Origin: GCA-002694895 sp964436345
GTDB lineage: Bacteria > Chloroflexota > Dehalococcoidia > Lucifugimonadales > GCA-002694895
Direction: 5' to 3'
NCBI GenBank assembly: GCA_964436345.1
Contig: CAYTCC010000010.1
Location: 1 to 26,968, forward strand
Length of the DNA stretch: 26,968 nt
The notes beneath the pieces are model-generated. The model was not told where the DNA came from and searched no databases. It was given only the letters and a program-made list of their open reading frames with translations. Position 1 is the stretch's first letter, and every line of letters starts with the position of its first letter. A program made the translations under genes and the position numbers. This document shows positions 15,932-23,578 of the stretch, piece by piece.

Positions 15932-16870
15932 TTATTGTATAAATAGTTGGTCAATCAGATTCCATATTTTACTTTTATCAATTTTGTAGGCTATCTGAAT
16001 ATTATTGTCATCATCATCATAATTTGGGATTGTTTGACCAATTTCAGGTCCCTCAGTAACAACTTTTACAGAGCAATTTTTATAGCTGAATAAATCTTTT
16101 TCAATTAAGCAAATCGTGGCAATAGGATCGCAAAGTGCCATTGAATTTTTATCTGTGTGATATTTGAAAAAACTATCTATTATATTTTTACTAAATTTTG
16201 ATGACTTAGTGTCTGATTTCAAAAAAGAGAATTCGTTATTATAAAATTTATTTTTATTTATCACTAAGTCATTACATACATCAAGCCCGACTACTCTTAT
16301 ATTTAATTTTGAGTTGAATACTATAGAAGCGGATTCAGCATCAGCATAAATGTTGAATTCAGCATATTTTGTTGCATTACCTCCAGTGAAAAAAGCACCT
16401 CCCATTATAATTACTTCATCTATAATTGAGCTTATTTGAGGAAAAGAAATTAAGGCTTTTGCTAGATTTGTGAGAGGACCGAGCATCAACAGTTTTATTG
16501 TTGAATCCTTTTTAGAATTGTATATTTCATGAATATATTTATAAGTTTCAAGATTGTGGGTATCTAAATTTGAATTATTTAACTTTAATGTGAGGCCTTC
16601 CTTGCCATGATAATGTTCTGCATCTGTGAATTTTTCCCCAAGTAAAGTACTATCAGAGCCTTGAAGCAAATGTTTGTAAGAAATTTTAAGATATGAAAGT
16701 ATATTAATTAAATTTTTATGAGTGTTTATTAATGAAGTGTTGCCACCAATGCTGGAAAAAATGATATTGTCATTATTTTTTCCAAGTATATTACTGAGCA
16801 TTGCTAGTGATAAAGCATCATCTACACCTGGGTCGGTATCTATGACTAAAAAATTCTTAGTATCATTCAT
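15932..16870 (-). CDS. Nucleoside hydrolase (IUNH family, Cys-type active site)
   Basis: This enzyme family cleaves the N-glycosidic bond of ribonucleosides to release base and ribose for salvage. The 312-residue protein is full length. The calcium-binding start is IDTDPGVDDAL (residues 10-20). MLGPLTNLAKAL, IIMGGAFFTGGNATKYAEFNIYADAESA and MALCDPIATI (C247-D248) follow in order. The family usually has HD at this last site; Cys instead of His is the mark of the so-called group III hydrolases, whose substrate range is poorly defined. The calcium-binding Asp residues are kept. The ATG at 16870 overlaps the TGA of the polyprenyl synthase (ATGA). It lies 54 bases before sufB on the same strand. 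The family is secure; the nucleoside is unknown. Confidence 0.9.
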   Translation of the reverse strand: MNDTKNFLVIDTDPGVDDALSLAMLSNILGKNNDNIIFSSIGGNTSLINTHKNLINILSYLKISYKHLLQGSDSTLLGEKFTDAEHYHGKEGLTLKLNNSNLDTHNLETYKYIHEIYNSKKDSTIKLLMLGPLTNLAKALISFPQISSIIDEVIIMGGAFFTGGNATKYAEFNIYADAESASIVFNSKLNIRVVGLDVCNDLVINKNKFYNNEFSFLKSDTKSSKFSKNIIDSFFKYHTDKNSMALCDPIATICLIEKDLFSYKNCSVKVVTEGPEIGQTIPNYDDDDNNIQIAYKIDKSKIWNLIDQLFIQ

Positions 16871-17871
16871 TTTGTCCTTTCTGTTACGTACTTAAATAAT
16901 TCTATAATATTAGATTTACTTTCTTTGGTTAAATTAGATTTGGAGGTTAATTCTATAGCTTCATCTAAATATGTATTACATTCTTTTTGAATATGTGATT
17001 TTATTTTGTATTTTTCTAATATTTCTATTATCGCAAGGTAAGATTTATTATTTAAATTAGATAATAAATTATTAAATAATATTTTATCTTTTTCGTTGAT
17101 TTTTTTCATGCAAAGTAATACAGGGTATGTTTTTTTATTGTTTTTCAAATCAGAATAATTTGATTTACCGGTTTTTATTGGATTTCCCCAAATACCTAAA
17201 ATGTCATCAGATATTTGAAAAAGAATCCCAAATATTATTCCTAGTTTTCGTAACTGCTTTATATTTTCCTCATTCTGTTCTGACACTATACATGGAAGTT
17301 GAAACGCCAGGGTCATCAGAGCTCCTGTTTTTTTAATAATCATATTTTTATAATCGGAGATGCTTATTATTTGCTGTTTCTCAAAATTAATATCAAGATA
17401 TTGCCCTTCTATCATAGAAATACACATATTAGAAAATTGTTTAATGATTTCGACTCTGTATTTGTTTGTGAGTTTGTTAGTTCTGTCAATATTTGTTATT
17501 GTGTCAGAAATATTTTTAATAACATTTCCTAATAAAATCGATTTGTATTCTCCTAATTTTTTCCATAAAGTGGGAGATCCTCTTCTAATTTCATCTTTAT
17601 CTTGAATATCATCGTGAATTAATGAGAATTCATGAATTAATTCTATTGAACAAGCTAGCCCTAGAAAATCAGAAGGATTTATTTTAAAACCTTCTATTAT
17701 TTCCAAGAATATAGAAGATCTTATTCTTTTTGGAATATTTGAATCTTGAGGTGGGATTATATATGGAAAAATAAATTTTGAAAATTGTTCGTTTTTTTCA
17801 TTTAATATAATGAATTTTAATTCCTCATTTATAATTGATTTGTATTTGTTAAGAATTATTGGATCTTTCAA
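16867..17871 (-). CDS. Polyprenyl diphosphate synthase
   Basis: This trans-isoprenyl synthase extends allylic diphosphates with IPP. Chain length could be C15-C20 or a long quinone side chain. The 334-residue protein has the IPP-binding PKRIRSS (47-53), the first Asp-rich motif DDIQD at 87-91 followed by EIRRGSPTLW, and the second motif SDDILGIWG with D222/D223, then NKKTYPVL. The canonical GD after the first motif is GN (LLGNVIKN), and the usual GKxxRP at the start is PKRIRSS. These changes are conservative enough that activity is likely. It is divergent from nuoA, and a quinone-tail function would suit that neighbour, but this is inference. IspD and IspF of the same pathway lie 8 kb away. 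Confidence 0.92.
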   Translation of the reverse strand: MKDPIILNKYKSIINEELKFIILNEKNEQFSKFIFPYIIPPQDSNIPKRIRSSIFLEIIEGFKINPSDFLGLACSIELIHEFSLIHDDIQDKDEIRRGSPTLWKKLGEYKSILLGNVIKNISDTITNIDRTNKLTNKYRVEIIKQFSNMCISMIEGQYLDINFEKQQIISISDYKNMIIKKTGALMTLAFQLPCIVSEQNEENIKQLRKLGIIFGILFQISDDILGIWGNPIKTGKSNYSDLKNNKKTYPVLLCMKKINEKDKILFNNLLSNLNNKSYLAIIEILEKYKIKSHIQKECNTYLDEAIELTSKSNLTKESKSNIIELFKYVTERTK

Positions 17872-17904
17872 ATTTAAATTATATCTTTAAGTTGTTTGTT
17901 TTCT

Positions 17905-17932
17905 AGAGTCTAGCAAAAGCAAGACTTTTTTT
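17905..17932 (+). terminator. Terminator-like hairpin with T-run upstream of nuoA
   Basis: AGTCTAGC (17907-17914) pairs with GCAAGACT (17919-17926) around an AAAA loop, with one internal A-A mismatch and two possible further pairs outward. Seven T residues (17926-17932) follow. On the plus strand this looks like an intrinsic terminator. Its setting is odd because no plus-strand gene precedes it for over 8 kb. It could stop antisense transcription, end an unannotated small RNA, or be chance. Confidence 0.4.
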
Positions 17933-17983
17933 CATTTCAATTGTGATTATTGCTATTAATTTATATCATAATATGATAACTTC

Positions 17984-17989
17984 TATAAT
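17984..17989 (+). promoter_or_regulatory. Candidate -10 element for the nuo operon
   Basis: TATAAT matches the sigma-70 -10 consensus exactly and lies 40 bases before the nuoA ATG, after the terminator-like hairpin. No good -35 sits at the right distance (TTATAT at 17961-17966, 17-base spacer). In such AT-rich DNA the match could be chance. Confidence 0.3.
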
Positions 17990-18029
17990 TGTAATTTAGC
18001 CTTTATAAATTTTCTTTGTATTTAGGTAA

Positions 18030-18431
18030 ATGGAAGAATATAGTATTTATTTTGAAAGATATGGGTATTTTAGTTTATTCTTTGTTGTAGCATTATTAGT
18101 TCCAGCCGGGATGCTTTTTGTTTCTTTTTTATTTAAAGTTATTGGTATAAGAAAAAATAACCCTACTCCTGTGAAAACAGATATATATGAAGCAGGAATT
18201 CGAACTTTTTCTTCCCGTTGGAGTGGATTTAATTTTAGATATTATACTTTTGCAATGATGTTTTTAATATTTGATGTAGAAGTAATATTTCTCTTCCCAT
18301 GGGCAGCGTCTTTAATAAAATTGAATGATGCATATGGTTTAACAGTTCTGATTGAGATGTTCGTTTTTATTGGTGTCTTAATTCTCGGATGGTTTTTAGC
18401 TTGGAAACAAAAAGCCATGGAATGGGTATAA
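18030..18431 (+). CDS. nuoA: NADH-quinone oxidoreductase subunit A
   Basis: NuoA is a small membrane subunit of respiratory complex I at the junction of the peripheral and membrane arms. The 133-residue protein has three hydrophobic segments (about 12-38, 71-92 and 101-124). The family motif K..YEAGI appears after the first (the common form is YECG, here with Ala), and FNFRYYTFAMMFLIFDVEVIFLFPWA forms the second segment. It is the first gene of the operon; a weak AGG lies just before the ATG at 18030. The 158 bases upstream separate it from the divergent polyprenyl synthase. nuoB follows after 10 bases. Confidence 0.97.
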   Translation: MEEYSIYFERYGYFSLFFVVALLVPAGMLFVSFLFKVIGIRKNNPTPVKTDIYEAGIRTFSSRWSGFNFRYYTFAMMFLIFDVEVIFLFPWAASLIKLNDAYGLTVLIEMFVFIGVLILGWFLAWKQKAMEWV

Positions 18432-18435
18432 GGAG
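18430..18435 (+). promoter_or_regulatory. Ribosome binding site deciding the nuoB TTG start
   Basis: AAGGAG overlaps the nuoA stop codon and lies six bases before TTG at 18442. It supports the TTG and so the long N-terminal extension of NuoB. Confidence 0.75.
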
Positions 18436-18441
18436 TTAAGA

Positions 18442-19086
18442 TTGAAATCAGACAATAATCAAGATTTGAATTTAATAAATTATAATATTTCTATACCCTT
18501 GCATGATCAAACATCTTTAATTGATTCTGAGGAAGGGAAAGATGTTAATAAATTTATTAAAACAAACACTAAACCATTATCTGAACCAATTATTGAAGTT
18601 CCCGATGATTTAGATAGAAATTTAATGATCACATCCGTCGATTCTCTGATAAATTGGGGAAGAAAATCATCTGTTTGGCCCTTAACTTTTGGACTTGCTT
18701 GCTGTGCATTTGAAATGATGGCAAGCGCTATGTCAAGATTTGATTTAAGTAGATTTGGGATGGAAGTATTTCGGGCTTCCCCAAGGCAGGCAGATTTGAT
18801 TATAATCGCGGGAACTGTAACATGGAAAATGGCACCAGTAATAGAAAGAGTTTACAATCAGATGCCAGATCCAAAATGGGTAATATCTATGGGTGTTTGT
18901 GCAACTAGTGGTGGCCCCTATTATCAAAGTTATAGCGTTGTCCCTGGAGTTAATCATATTATACCTGTTGATGTTTATGTTCCAGGTTGTCCACCAAGAC
19001 CGGATGCTTTACTTTATGGAATAATGATGCTGCACGAAAAGATTAAAAGATATAACAATTTAGATTTAAAGCAATTATTTGAATAA
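18442..19086 (+). CDS. nuoB: NADH-quinone oxidoreductase subunit B
   Basis: NuoB holds cluster N2, the 4Fe-4S centre that passes electrons to quinone. The cluster cysteines are C87 and C88 in LACCAFEMM, C153 in MGVCATSGG and C183 in VPGCPPRPDALL. The 214-residue protein has an N-terminal extension of about 50 residues that is polar and low in conservation before the family core begins at NLMITSVDSLINWGRKSSVWPL. The TTG start is supported by a strong AAGGAG. The extension is not explained by any domain I recognise. nuoC begins two bases after the stop. Confidence 0.98.
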   Translation: MKSDNNQDLNLINYNISIPLHDQTSLIDSEEGKDVNKFIKTNTKPLSEPIIEVPDDLDRNLMITSVDSLINWGRKSSVWPLTFGLACCAFEMMASAMSRFDLSRFGMEVFRASPRQADLIIIAGTVTWKMAPVIERVYNQMPDPKWVISMGVCATSGGPYYQSYSVVPGVNHIIPVDVYVPGCPPRPDALLYGIMMLHEKIKRYNNLDLKQLFE

Positions 19087-19087
19087 T

Positions 19088-19528
19088 ATGACAAAACTTT
19101 TTAATTTAAATACAGCTGTGCAAGATTTACCTGATTTTTTAAAAAAAGAAGTTAATATTAAAAGTGGTAGTTTGTATGTAAATAAGAAATATATTTTAGA
19201 AATTTGCAGTGAATTGAAAAATAATAATAAATTTCAATTTAATTACTTAAAATCAATAAGTGCTGTTGATTATATTGAATTTTTTGAGGTTGTTTATCAT
19301 TTAGACTCTTTTATTACCAATACTAGCTTAGTTTTGAAATCAAAATTGTATGGAAGAGAAGGGAATTCAATTAATTCAGTTAGATCAGTATGGAAAGGCG
19401 CAGAATTACAAGAAAGAGAGATATGGGATTTGATGGGTATTTTTTTTGATGGGCATCCTAATATGAAAAGAATATTATTATGGGAAGGATTTAAAGGGCA
19501 TCCTTTAAGAAAAGATTTTTTAAAATAG
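19088..19528 (+). CDS. nuoC: NADH-quinone oxidoreductase subunit C
   Basis: NuoC is a peripheral-arm subunit that supports NuoD near the quinone site. The 146-residue protein has the 30-kDa family pattern: FNYLKSISAVDY, FFEVVYHLDSF, and the signature NSVRSVWKGAELQEREIWDLMGIFFDGHPNMKRILL, ending GHPLRKDF. The start chosen is the ATG at 19088, just after the nuoB TAA. An in-frame TTG at 19079 would add three residues and overlap nuoB but has no better ribosome binding site. It is separate from nuoD, unlike the NuoCD fusion of E. coli. nuoD follows immediately. Confidence 0.96.
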   Translation: MTKLFNLNTAVQDLPDFLKKEVNIKSGSLYVNKKYILEICSELKNNNKFQFNYLKSISAVDYIEFFEVVYHLDSFITNTSLVLKSKLYGREGNSINSVRSVWKGAELQEREIWDLMGIFFDGHPNMKRILLWEGFKGHPLRKDFLK

Positions 19529-20644
19529 GTGAGTGATTTGTCATTAAACAGTGAATTAGTAACAATAAATTTTGGACCTCAACATCCTAGTATGCATGGA
19601 GTATTTAGATTAAGAGTAACTTTGGATGGAGAAACAATTGTAGATCTTGAACCTGTTTTTGGTTATTTGCATAGAGGAACAGAAAAACTTGCTGAGGAAA
19701 GAACTTATGTTCAAATTGTTACTTTAACTGATAGATTAGATTATGTGGCTTCGATGTCAAATAATTTAGCTTATGTTTCTGCTGTTGAAAAATTATGTGA
19801 TATTGAAGTACCCAAAAGAGCAAGTTATATTAGAGTAATAGTTGCTGAATTACAAAGAATAGCAAGCCATCTTATGGCCACTGGATTTTTATTAAATGAT
19901 CTAGGCGCTTTTGGAACACCGCTTATGTATTGTTTTAGAGAAAGAGAAAAAATCCTTGATATGTTTGAAATTCTATGTGGTGCTAGAATTACTTTAAGTT
20001 ATATGAGACCCGGGGGGATTTTTCAAGATACTCCTGATGAATTTTGGTCTAATTTAGAATTGTTTTTAAATTCTATGCCTAATCAGGTAGATGAATTAGA
20101 AAGTTTAATTACAGGTAATGAGATTGTTTTGTCACGGACAAGAGAAGTAGGGATTTTGACACCAGAGCAAGTAATTGACGGTTCGTTATCTGGACCAATG
20201 CTTAGAGCTTCTAGAGTAAAATGGGATTTGCGTAAAGCAACCCCTTATGAAATATATGATGAATTAGATTTTGATATTCCAATTGGAGCTACAGGAGATA
20301 CCTTTGATAGATATTTAATCAGAATTAAAGAGATGCGTGAAAGTATCAAAATAATTACTCAGTGTATTAATTTAATTAAACCTGGGCCTGTAAGAAATGA
20401 AGATGTGCCTCTTATAATCAGAGCACCCGAAGGAGAAGCATATGTAGGAATTGAAGGACCGAAAGGTGAAATAGGATTTTATATAGTTAGTGATGGTGGA
20501 ATATCTCCATACAGATGCAAGATTAGAGCCCCTTCATTTTTAAATTTAACTCTGCTTAAAGAAATGACTGTAGGAGGGAAAATTGGTGATTTGATTGTTA
20601 ATTTTGGAAGTATAGATATAGTTTTAGGAGAGGTAGATAGATAG
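19529..20644 (+). CDS. nuoD: NADH-quinone oxidoreductase subunit D
   Basis: NuoD forms the quinone-binding pocket together with NuoB and NuoH and descends from the large subunit of NiFe hydrogenase. The 371-residue protein has INFGPQHPSMHGVFRL (quinone-site His), PVFGYLHRGTEKLAEERTY, DRLDYVASMSNNLAY, RIASHLMATGFLLNDLGA and a C terminus ending NFGSIDIVLGEVDR, the standard end of the family. The start is GTG at 19529, directly after the nuoC stop; an alternative TTG at 19538 would only remove three residues. The next gene is nuoH, so the usual nuoE, nuoF and nuoG are not here. Confidence 0.98.
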   Translation: MSDLSLNSELVTINFGPQHPSMHGVFRLRVTLDGETIVDLEPVFGYLHRGTEKLAEERTYVQIVTLTDRLDYVASMSNNLAYVSAVEKLCDIEVPKRASYIRVIVAELQRIASHLMATGFLLNDLGAFGTPLMYCFREREKILDMFEILCGARITLSYMRPGGIFQDTPDEFWSNLELFLNSMPNQVDELESLITGNEIVLSRTREVGILTPEQVIDGSLSGPMLRASRVKWDLRKATPYEIYDELDFDIPIGATGDTFDRYLIRIKEMRESIKIITQCINLIKPGPVRNEDVPLIIRAPEGEAYVGIEGPKGEIGFYIVSDGGISPYRCKIRAPSFLNLTLLKEMTVGGKIGDLIVNFGSIDIVLGEVDR

Positions 20645-20666
20645 TTCATGAGAAAAGTGAGTTGAG

Positions 20667-21836
20667 TTGATTAGTTTTAATACATTATATTTATTTTTAG
20701 AGAATTTATTGTTTTTTTTACCTGGCAAATTAGTTTTTATAATTTCAGGTTTAATTATGTCAGTGGCTATTTGTTCATTTTTGATCGGATTAGGTTCAAT
20801 ATATACTTGGTTTGAAAGACGAGTGATTGCAAAATTTCAAAATAGGCCTGGACCAAATAGATGGGGTCCCTTTGGTATATTGCAACCTATAGCAGATGCC
20901 GTGAAATTATTGATTAAAGAAGATATTATTCCAAAAACTGCTGATAAAATGGTTTTTATTGCAGCCCCGATAATATTTCTGTGTACTACTTTATTAGTTT
21001 ATGCATTTATCCCCCTTGGAATTGACTCGCAACTAGGGAATATCAATGTTGCATTACTGTTTGTGTTAGGTATTACTTCAGTCAATGCTTTGTCAGTATT
21101 TATGGCAGGGTGGGCTTCAAGAAATAAATATGCAACTTTGGGGGCTATCAGAGCAGTTGCAATGCTAATAAGTTATGAGGTGCCTATGGCAGTTTCTTTA
21201 ATGGGTATAGTAATGGTTTCACAATCACTAAGTTTAGTTGGAATTGTAAATGCTCAATCTAGTATTCCTTTTATAATTTTACAACCATTAGGTGCTATGA
21301 CTTTTATGATTGCTGCTATTGCTGAAATGAGTAGAGCTCCTTTTGACATGATTGAATCAGAATCTGAACTTATTGGAGGATATATTACAGAATATGCGGG
21401 TATGAAATTCGCTATTTTTCAACTTTCTGAATTTTTAGCACCAATATTTACAGCAAGCTTGTTTACTGTTTTATTTCTTGGAGGCGCTATTCCGCCAAAA
21501 TTTTTAGAATTTTTACCAATCCCCGGTATTTTATGGTTTGCTTTTAAGAGTTTTGTTATTACTGCAATATTATTATGGTTTAGATCTACTTGGCCAAGAT
21601 TAAGAATTGATCAAATTATGGGTTTTGCATGGAAGGTTTTAATGCCTGCTGCGATATTAAATACTTTACTTATCGGCCTTGAGTTAGTTTTTATTAGAGA
21701 TAATTATATTTTGCAAATAATTATTAATATGTTAATTTTTGTAGTTTTTATTTATCTGATTGCTAATATATTAGGTCAAAAAAGATTGAAATTAAAGGAA
21801 CCGATCCCATCAGAATTAGCTAATATGGATGCATAG
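20667..21836 (+). CDS. nuoH: NADH-quinone oxidoreductase subunit H
   Basis: NuoH is the membrane subunit that docks the peripheral arm and completes the quinone tunnel. The 389-residue protein has about eight to nine hydrophobic segments and the family blocks YTWFERRVIAKFQNRPGPNRWGPFG, LQPIADAVKLLIKEDIIP, MAGWASRNKYATLGAIRAVAMLISYEVPM and EMSRAPFDMIESESELIGGY. The conserved Glu and Arg residues of the entry loop are present. It extends past the usual end (about 330-350) with an extra C-terminal membrane segment and tail. The likely start is TTG at 20667, 22 bases after nuoD, with only a weak Shine-Dalgarno. Confidence 0.97.
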   Translation: MISFNTLYLFLENLLFFLPGKLVFIISGLIMSVAICSFLIGLGSIYTWFERRVIAKFQNRPGPNRWGPFGILQPIADAVKLLIKEDIIPKTADKMVFIAAPIIFLCTTLLVYAFIPLGIDSQLGNINVALLFVLGITSVNALSVFMAGWASRNKYATLGAIRAVAMLISYEVPMAVSLMGIVMVSQSLSLVGIVNAQSSIPFIILQPLGAMTFMIAAIAEMSRAPFDMIESESELIGGYITEYAGMKFAIFQLSEFLAPIFTASLFTVLFLGGAIPPKFLEFLPIPGILWFAFKSFVITAILLWFRSTWPRLRIDQIMGFAWKVLMPAAILNTLLIGLELVFIRDNYILQIIINMLIFVVFIYLIANILGQKRLKLKEPIPSELANMDA

Positions 21837-21851
21837 TTTTAGGAGAGCAAT

Positions 21852-22523
21852 ATGTATGGATTTGGATTAATAAAAGGATTAAGAATAACTTTGAAAAATA
21901 TTTTGTTTTTTCAGAGGATAAATACAACTCAATATCCTGATAGAAAAGCAAGTATTATTGATTTGGCAAAATTAGAGAATAAAAATTTTATATCTTATGC
22001 GTTAAGTAATCCTAAGAAGACACTTAAATCTATGATAGGTATGATTTCAATATCAGATAAAGTTGATCAACATCCTAGATTTCGCGGAGAAGAATTTAAT
22101 TGGTATGAAGAAAGATGTACAGGTTGTGCAAGCTGTGCAAAATATTGTCCTTTAGGAATAATAAAAATTGTAACTGATCAGGCTGGTAACAATTATGCAG
22201 AAGGACAAAATTATGATATTGAAACATTTGATATTGATATTGGGAGATGTATGTTTTGCGGACTGTGCGTAGAAGCTTGTCCTTATGATGCTTTACATAT
22301 GGGAAGTGGATTTGAAGAAGGGCAATATAAAAGAAATGAGTTAGTTATAGATGTTGAGAGATTGAAAAAAGCTAAAAAGAAACCTAGTTATTGGTTTAGA
22401 CCTCAATTAGAGCAAAAAAATAATTATTCTCCATTCGATGAAGATGAAGTAAGCTGGGATAAAGCTGGAAGACATCAAAAACCATCGAAAGATGACCTTA
22501 AAAATAAATGGATTAGGAGATAA
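21852..22523 (+). CDS. nuoI: NADH-quinone oxidoreductase subunit I
   Basis: NuoI is the 2[4Fe-4S] ferredoxin-like subunit that carries clusters N6a and N6b to NuoB. The cysteines are C89, C92, C95 and C99 (CTGCASCAKYCP) and C133, C136, C139 and C143 (CMFCGLCVEACP). The 223-residue protein is longer than the usual 150-180 through a charged C-terminal tail after about 165. TQYPDRK and PRFRGE near the N terminus match the family. AGGAGA five bases before the ATG supports the start. In complexes lacking NuoEFG this subunit is the likely entry point for electrons from ferredoxin. Confidence 0.97.
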   Translation: MYGFGLIKGLRITLKNILFFQRINTTQYPDRKASIIDLAKLENKNFISYALSNPKKTLKSMIGMISISDKVDQHPRFRGEEFNWYEERCTGCASCAKYCPLGIIKIVTDQAGNNYAEGQNYDIETFDIDIGRCMFCGLCVEACPYDALHMGSGFEEGQYKRNELVIDVERLKKAKKKPSYWFRPQLEQKNNYSPFDEDEVSWDKAGRHQKPSKDDLKNKWIRR

Positions 22524-22529
22524 ATATAA

Positions 22530-23054
22530 ATGATGCAAATAGCAGATATAATTTTTTATCTTACAGGTTTGGTAACACTTACCTGTGCATTGATGGTCAT
22601 ATTGACCAAAGATATATTTAGAGCGGCGCTTTTTTTAGCAGCTACCTTTTTAGGCGTAGTTGCATTATTTATTTTACTTTTTGCAGAATTTCTCGCTGCT
22701 GTTCAACTCATAATTTATGTTGGTGCAATTTCTGTAGTTATAGTTTTTGCAATTATGCTTACTAAGAATGTAGAAATAGGTAATCCGTTTTCAAATTTCA
22801 GGATAACTGGATTTTTGTTAGGTTTATCTATGTGCTGTTTATTAATTATTTCTATTTCAGTTTTTGATTGGGATAATCGAACAAAACTAGAACCAAATGA
22901 AATGGAAATAGTAGTAAATACTTATCAGAATTCAATATATTATATTGGTAAAATACTTGTTTCCAACTTAGTTGTTCCTTTTATTGCCTCTTCATTTATA
23001 TTATTAGCTGCTGTTTTAGGGGCTATTAGTTTAGTAAAAGAGAGAACAGAATGA
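22530..23054 (+). CDS. nuoJ: NADH-quinone oxidoreductase subunit J
   Basis: NuoJ is a membrane subunit next to NuoA, NuoK and NuoH. The 174-residue protein has five hydrophobic segments and the family region FRAALFLAATFLGVVALFILLFAEFLAAVQLIIYVGAISVV, whose AxQxxxYVGAIxV stretch is diagnostic and includes the pi-bulge helix important for coupling. The start has two adjacent ATG codons at 22530 and 22533. Its TGA stop overlaps the nuoK ATG (ATGA), so the two are coupled. The call is secure. Confidence 0.96.
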   Translation: MMQIADIIFYLTGLVTLTCALMVILTKDIFRAALFLAATFLGVVALFILLFAEFLAAVQLIIYVGAISVVIVFAIMLTKNVEIGNPFSNFRITGFLLGLSMCCLLIISISVFDWDNRTKLEPNEMEIVVNTYQNSIYYIGKILVSNLVVPFIASSFILLAAVLGAISLVKERTE

Positions 23055-23374
23055 CATTAGAAGGATTTTTAATAATATCTGCTATTTTGTTTTGTATTGG
23101 CCTTACAGGAGTACTAATTAAATCTAATATTATAGCTATACTGATGTCCGTAGAATTAATGTTGAATTCAGTTAATATAGCAGCTGTCGCAGCTTCGAGG
23201 TATATACCACCAATTACTTTAGATCCTGCACAGGTATTACTTGGTAATTTGTTTGCGGTATTTATTATAACAATAGCTGCTGCTGAAGTAGCTCTGGGAT
23301 TAGCTATTGTTATGAGTGTGTATAAAGACAAACAGAGTATTTTTATTAAAGATGCATCTAATCTTAAAGGGTAA
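23051..23374 (+). CDS. nuoK: NADH-quinone oxidoreductase subunit K
   Basis: NuoK is a three-helix membrane subunit related to MnhC antiporter subunits. The 107-residue protein is about the usual 100. It has GVLIKSNIIAILMSVELMLNSVNIAAV with the conserved Glu in helix 2, and FIITIAAAEVALGLAIVMSVYK with the second conserved Glu in helix 3, both on the proton path. It overlaps nuoJ by four bases. The next gene is a small unknown rather than nuoL. Confidence 0.96.
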   Translation: MTLEGFLIISAILFCIGLTGVLIKSNIIAILMSVELMLNSVNIAAVAASRYIPPITLDPAQVLLGNLFAVFIITIAAAEVALGLAIVMSVYKDKQSIFIKDASNLKG

Positions 23375-23380
23375 CAAAGT

Positions 23381-23578
23381 ATGTGGACTAAATATTCTAC
23401 AGCACCAAATTTAATATCTGCTGAAATGTGGAAAAACACAATTGAATCAGAAGGACTTCCTTGTAAAATTTTACCGGAGAACCAAGATATACTAGATTGG
23501 TCAGAAAATTCAAATTTTGCAATTTATGTTCCCATAGGAAGAGAACATGTAGCTGATGAAATTATGAGGAAGATTTAA
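23381..23578 (+). CDS. Small DUF2007-like protein inside the nuo operon
   Basis: This 65-residue soluble protein has no membrane segment or signal peptide. It is not a complex I core subunit. The pattern ISAEMWKNTIESEGLPCKIL (residues 12-31), followed by a variable loop and then AIYVPIGREHVADEIMRKI, resembles the DUF2007 'putative signal transducing' family. In that family an (A/E)-rich helix with LE..GI is followed by V.V....A..I. It lies six bases after nuoK and touches nuoL (stop at 23576-23578, nuoL ATG at 23579), so it is surely co-transcribed and probably coupled. AGGA near its end serves as the nuoL ribosome binding site. Function unknown; an assembly or regulatory role in complex I is speculation from context. 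Confidence 0.75.
   Translation: MWTKYSTAPNLISAEMWKNTIESEGLPCKILPENQDILDWSENSNFAIYVPIGREHVADEIMRKI

Noticed and set aside
19079..19087. TTG at 19079 as the nuoC start
   Set aside because: It would overlap nuoB for three codons without a better ribosome binding site; the ATG at 19088 is the simpler start.
23026..23439. A 137-codon minus-strand open frame across nuoK
   Set aside because: It is antisense to nuoK and the start of the small unknown gene, with no family resemblance or ribosome binding site of note.
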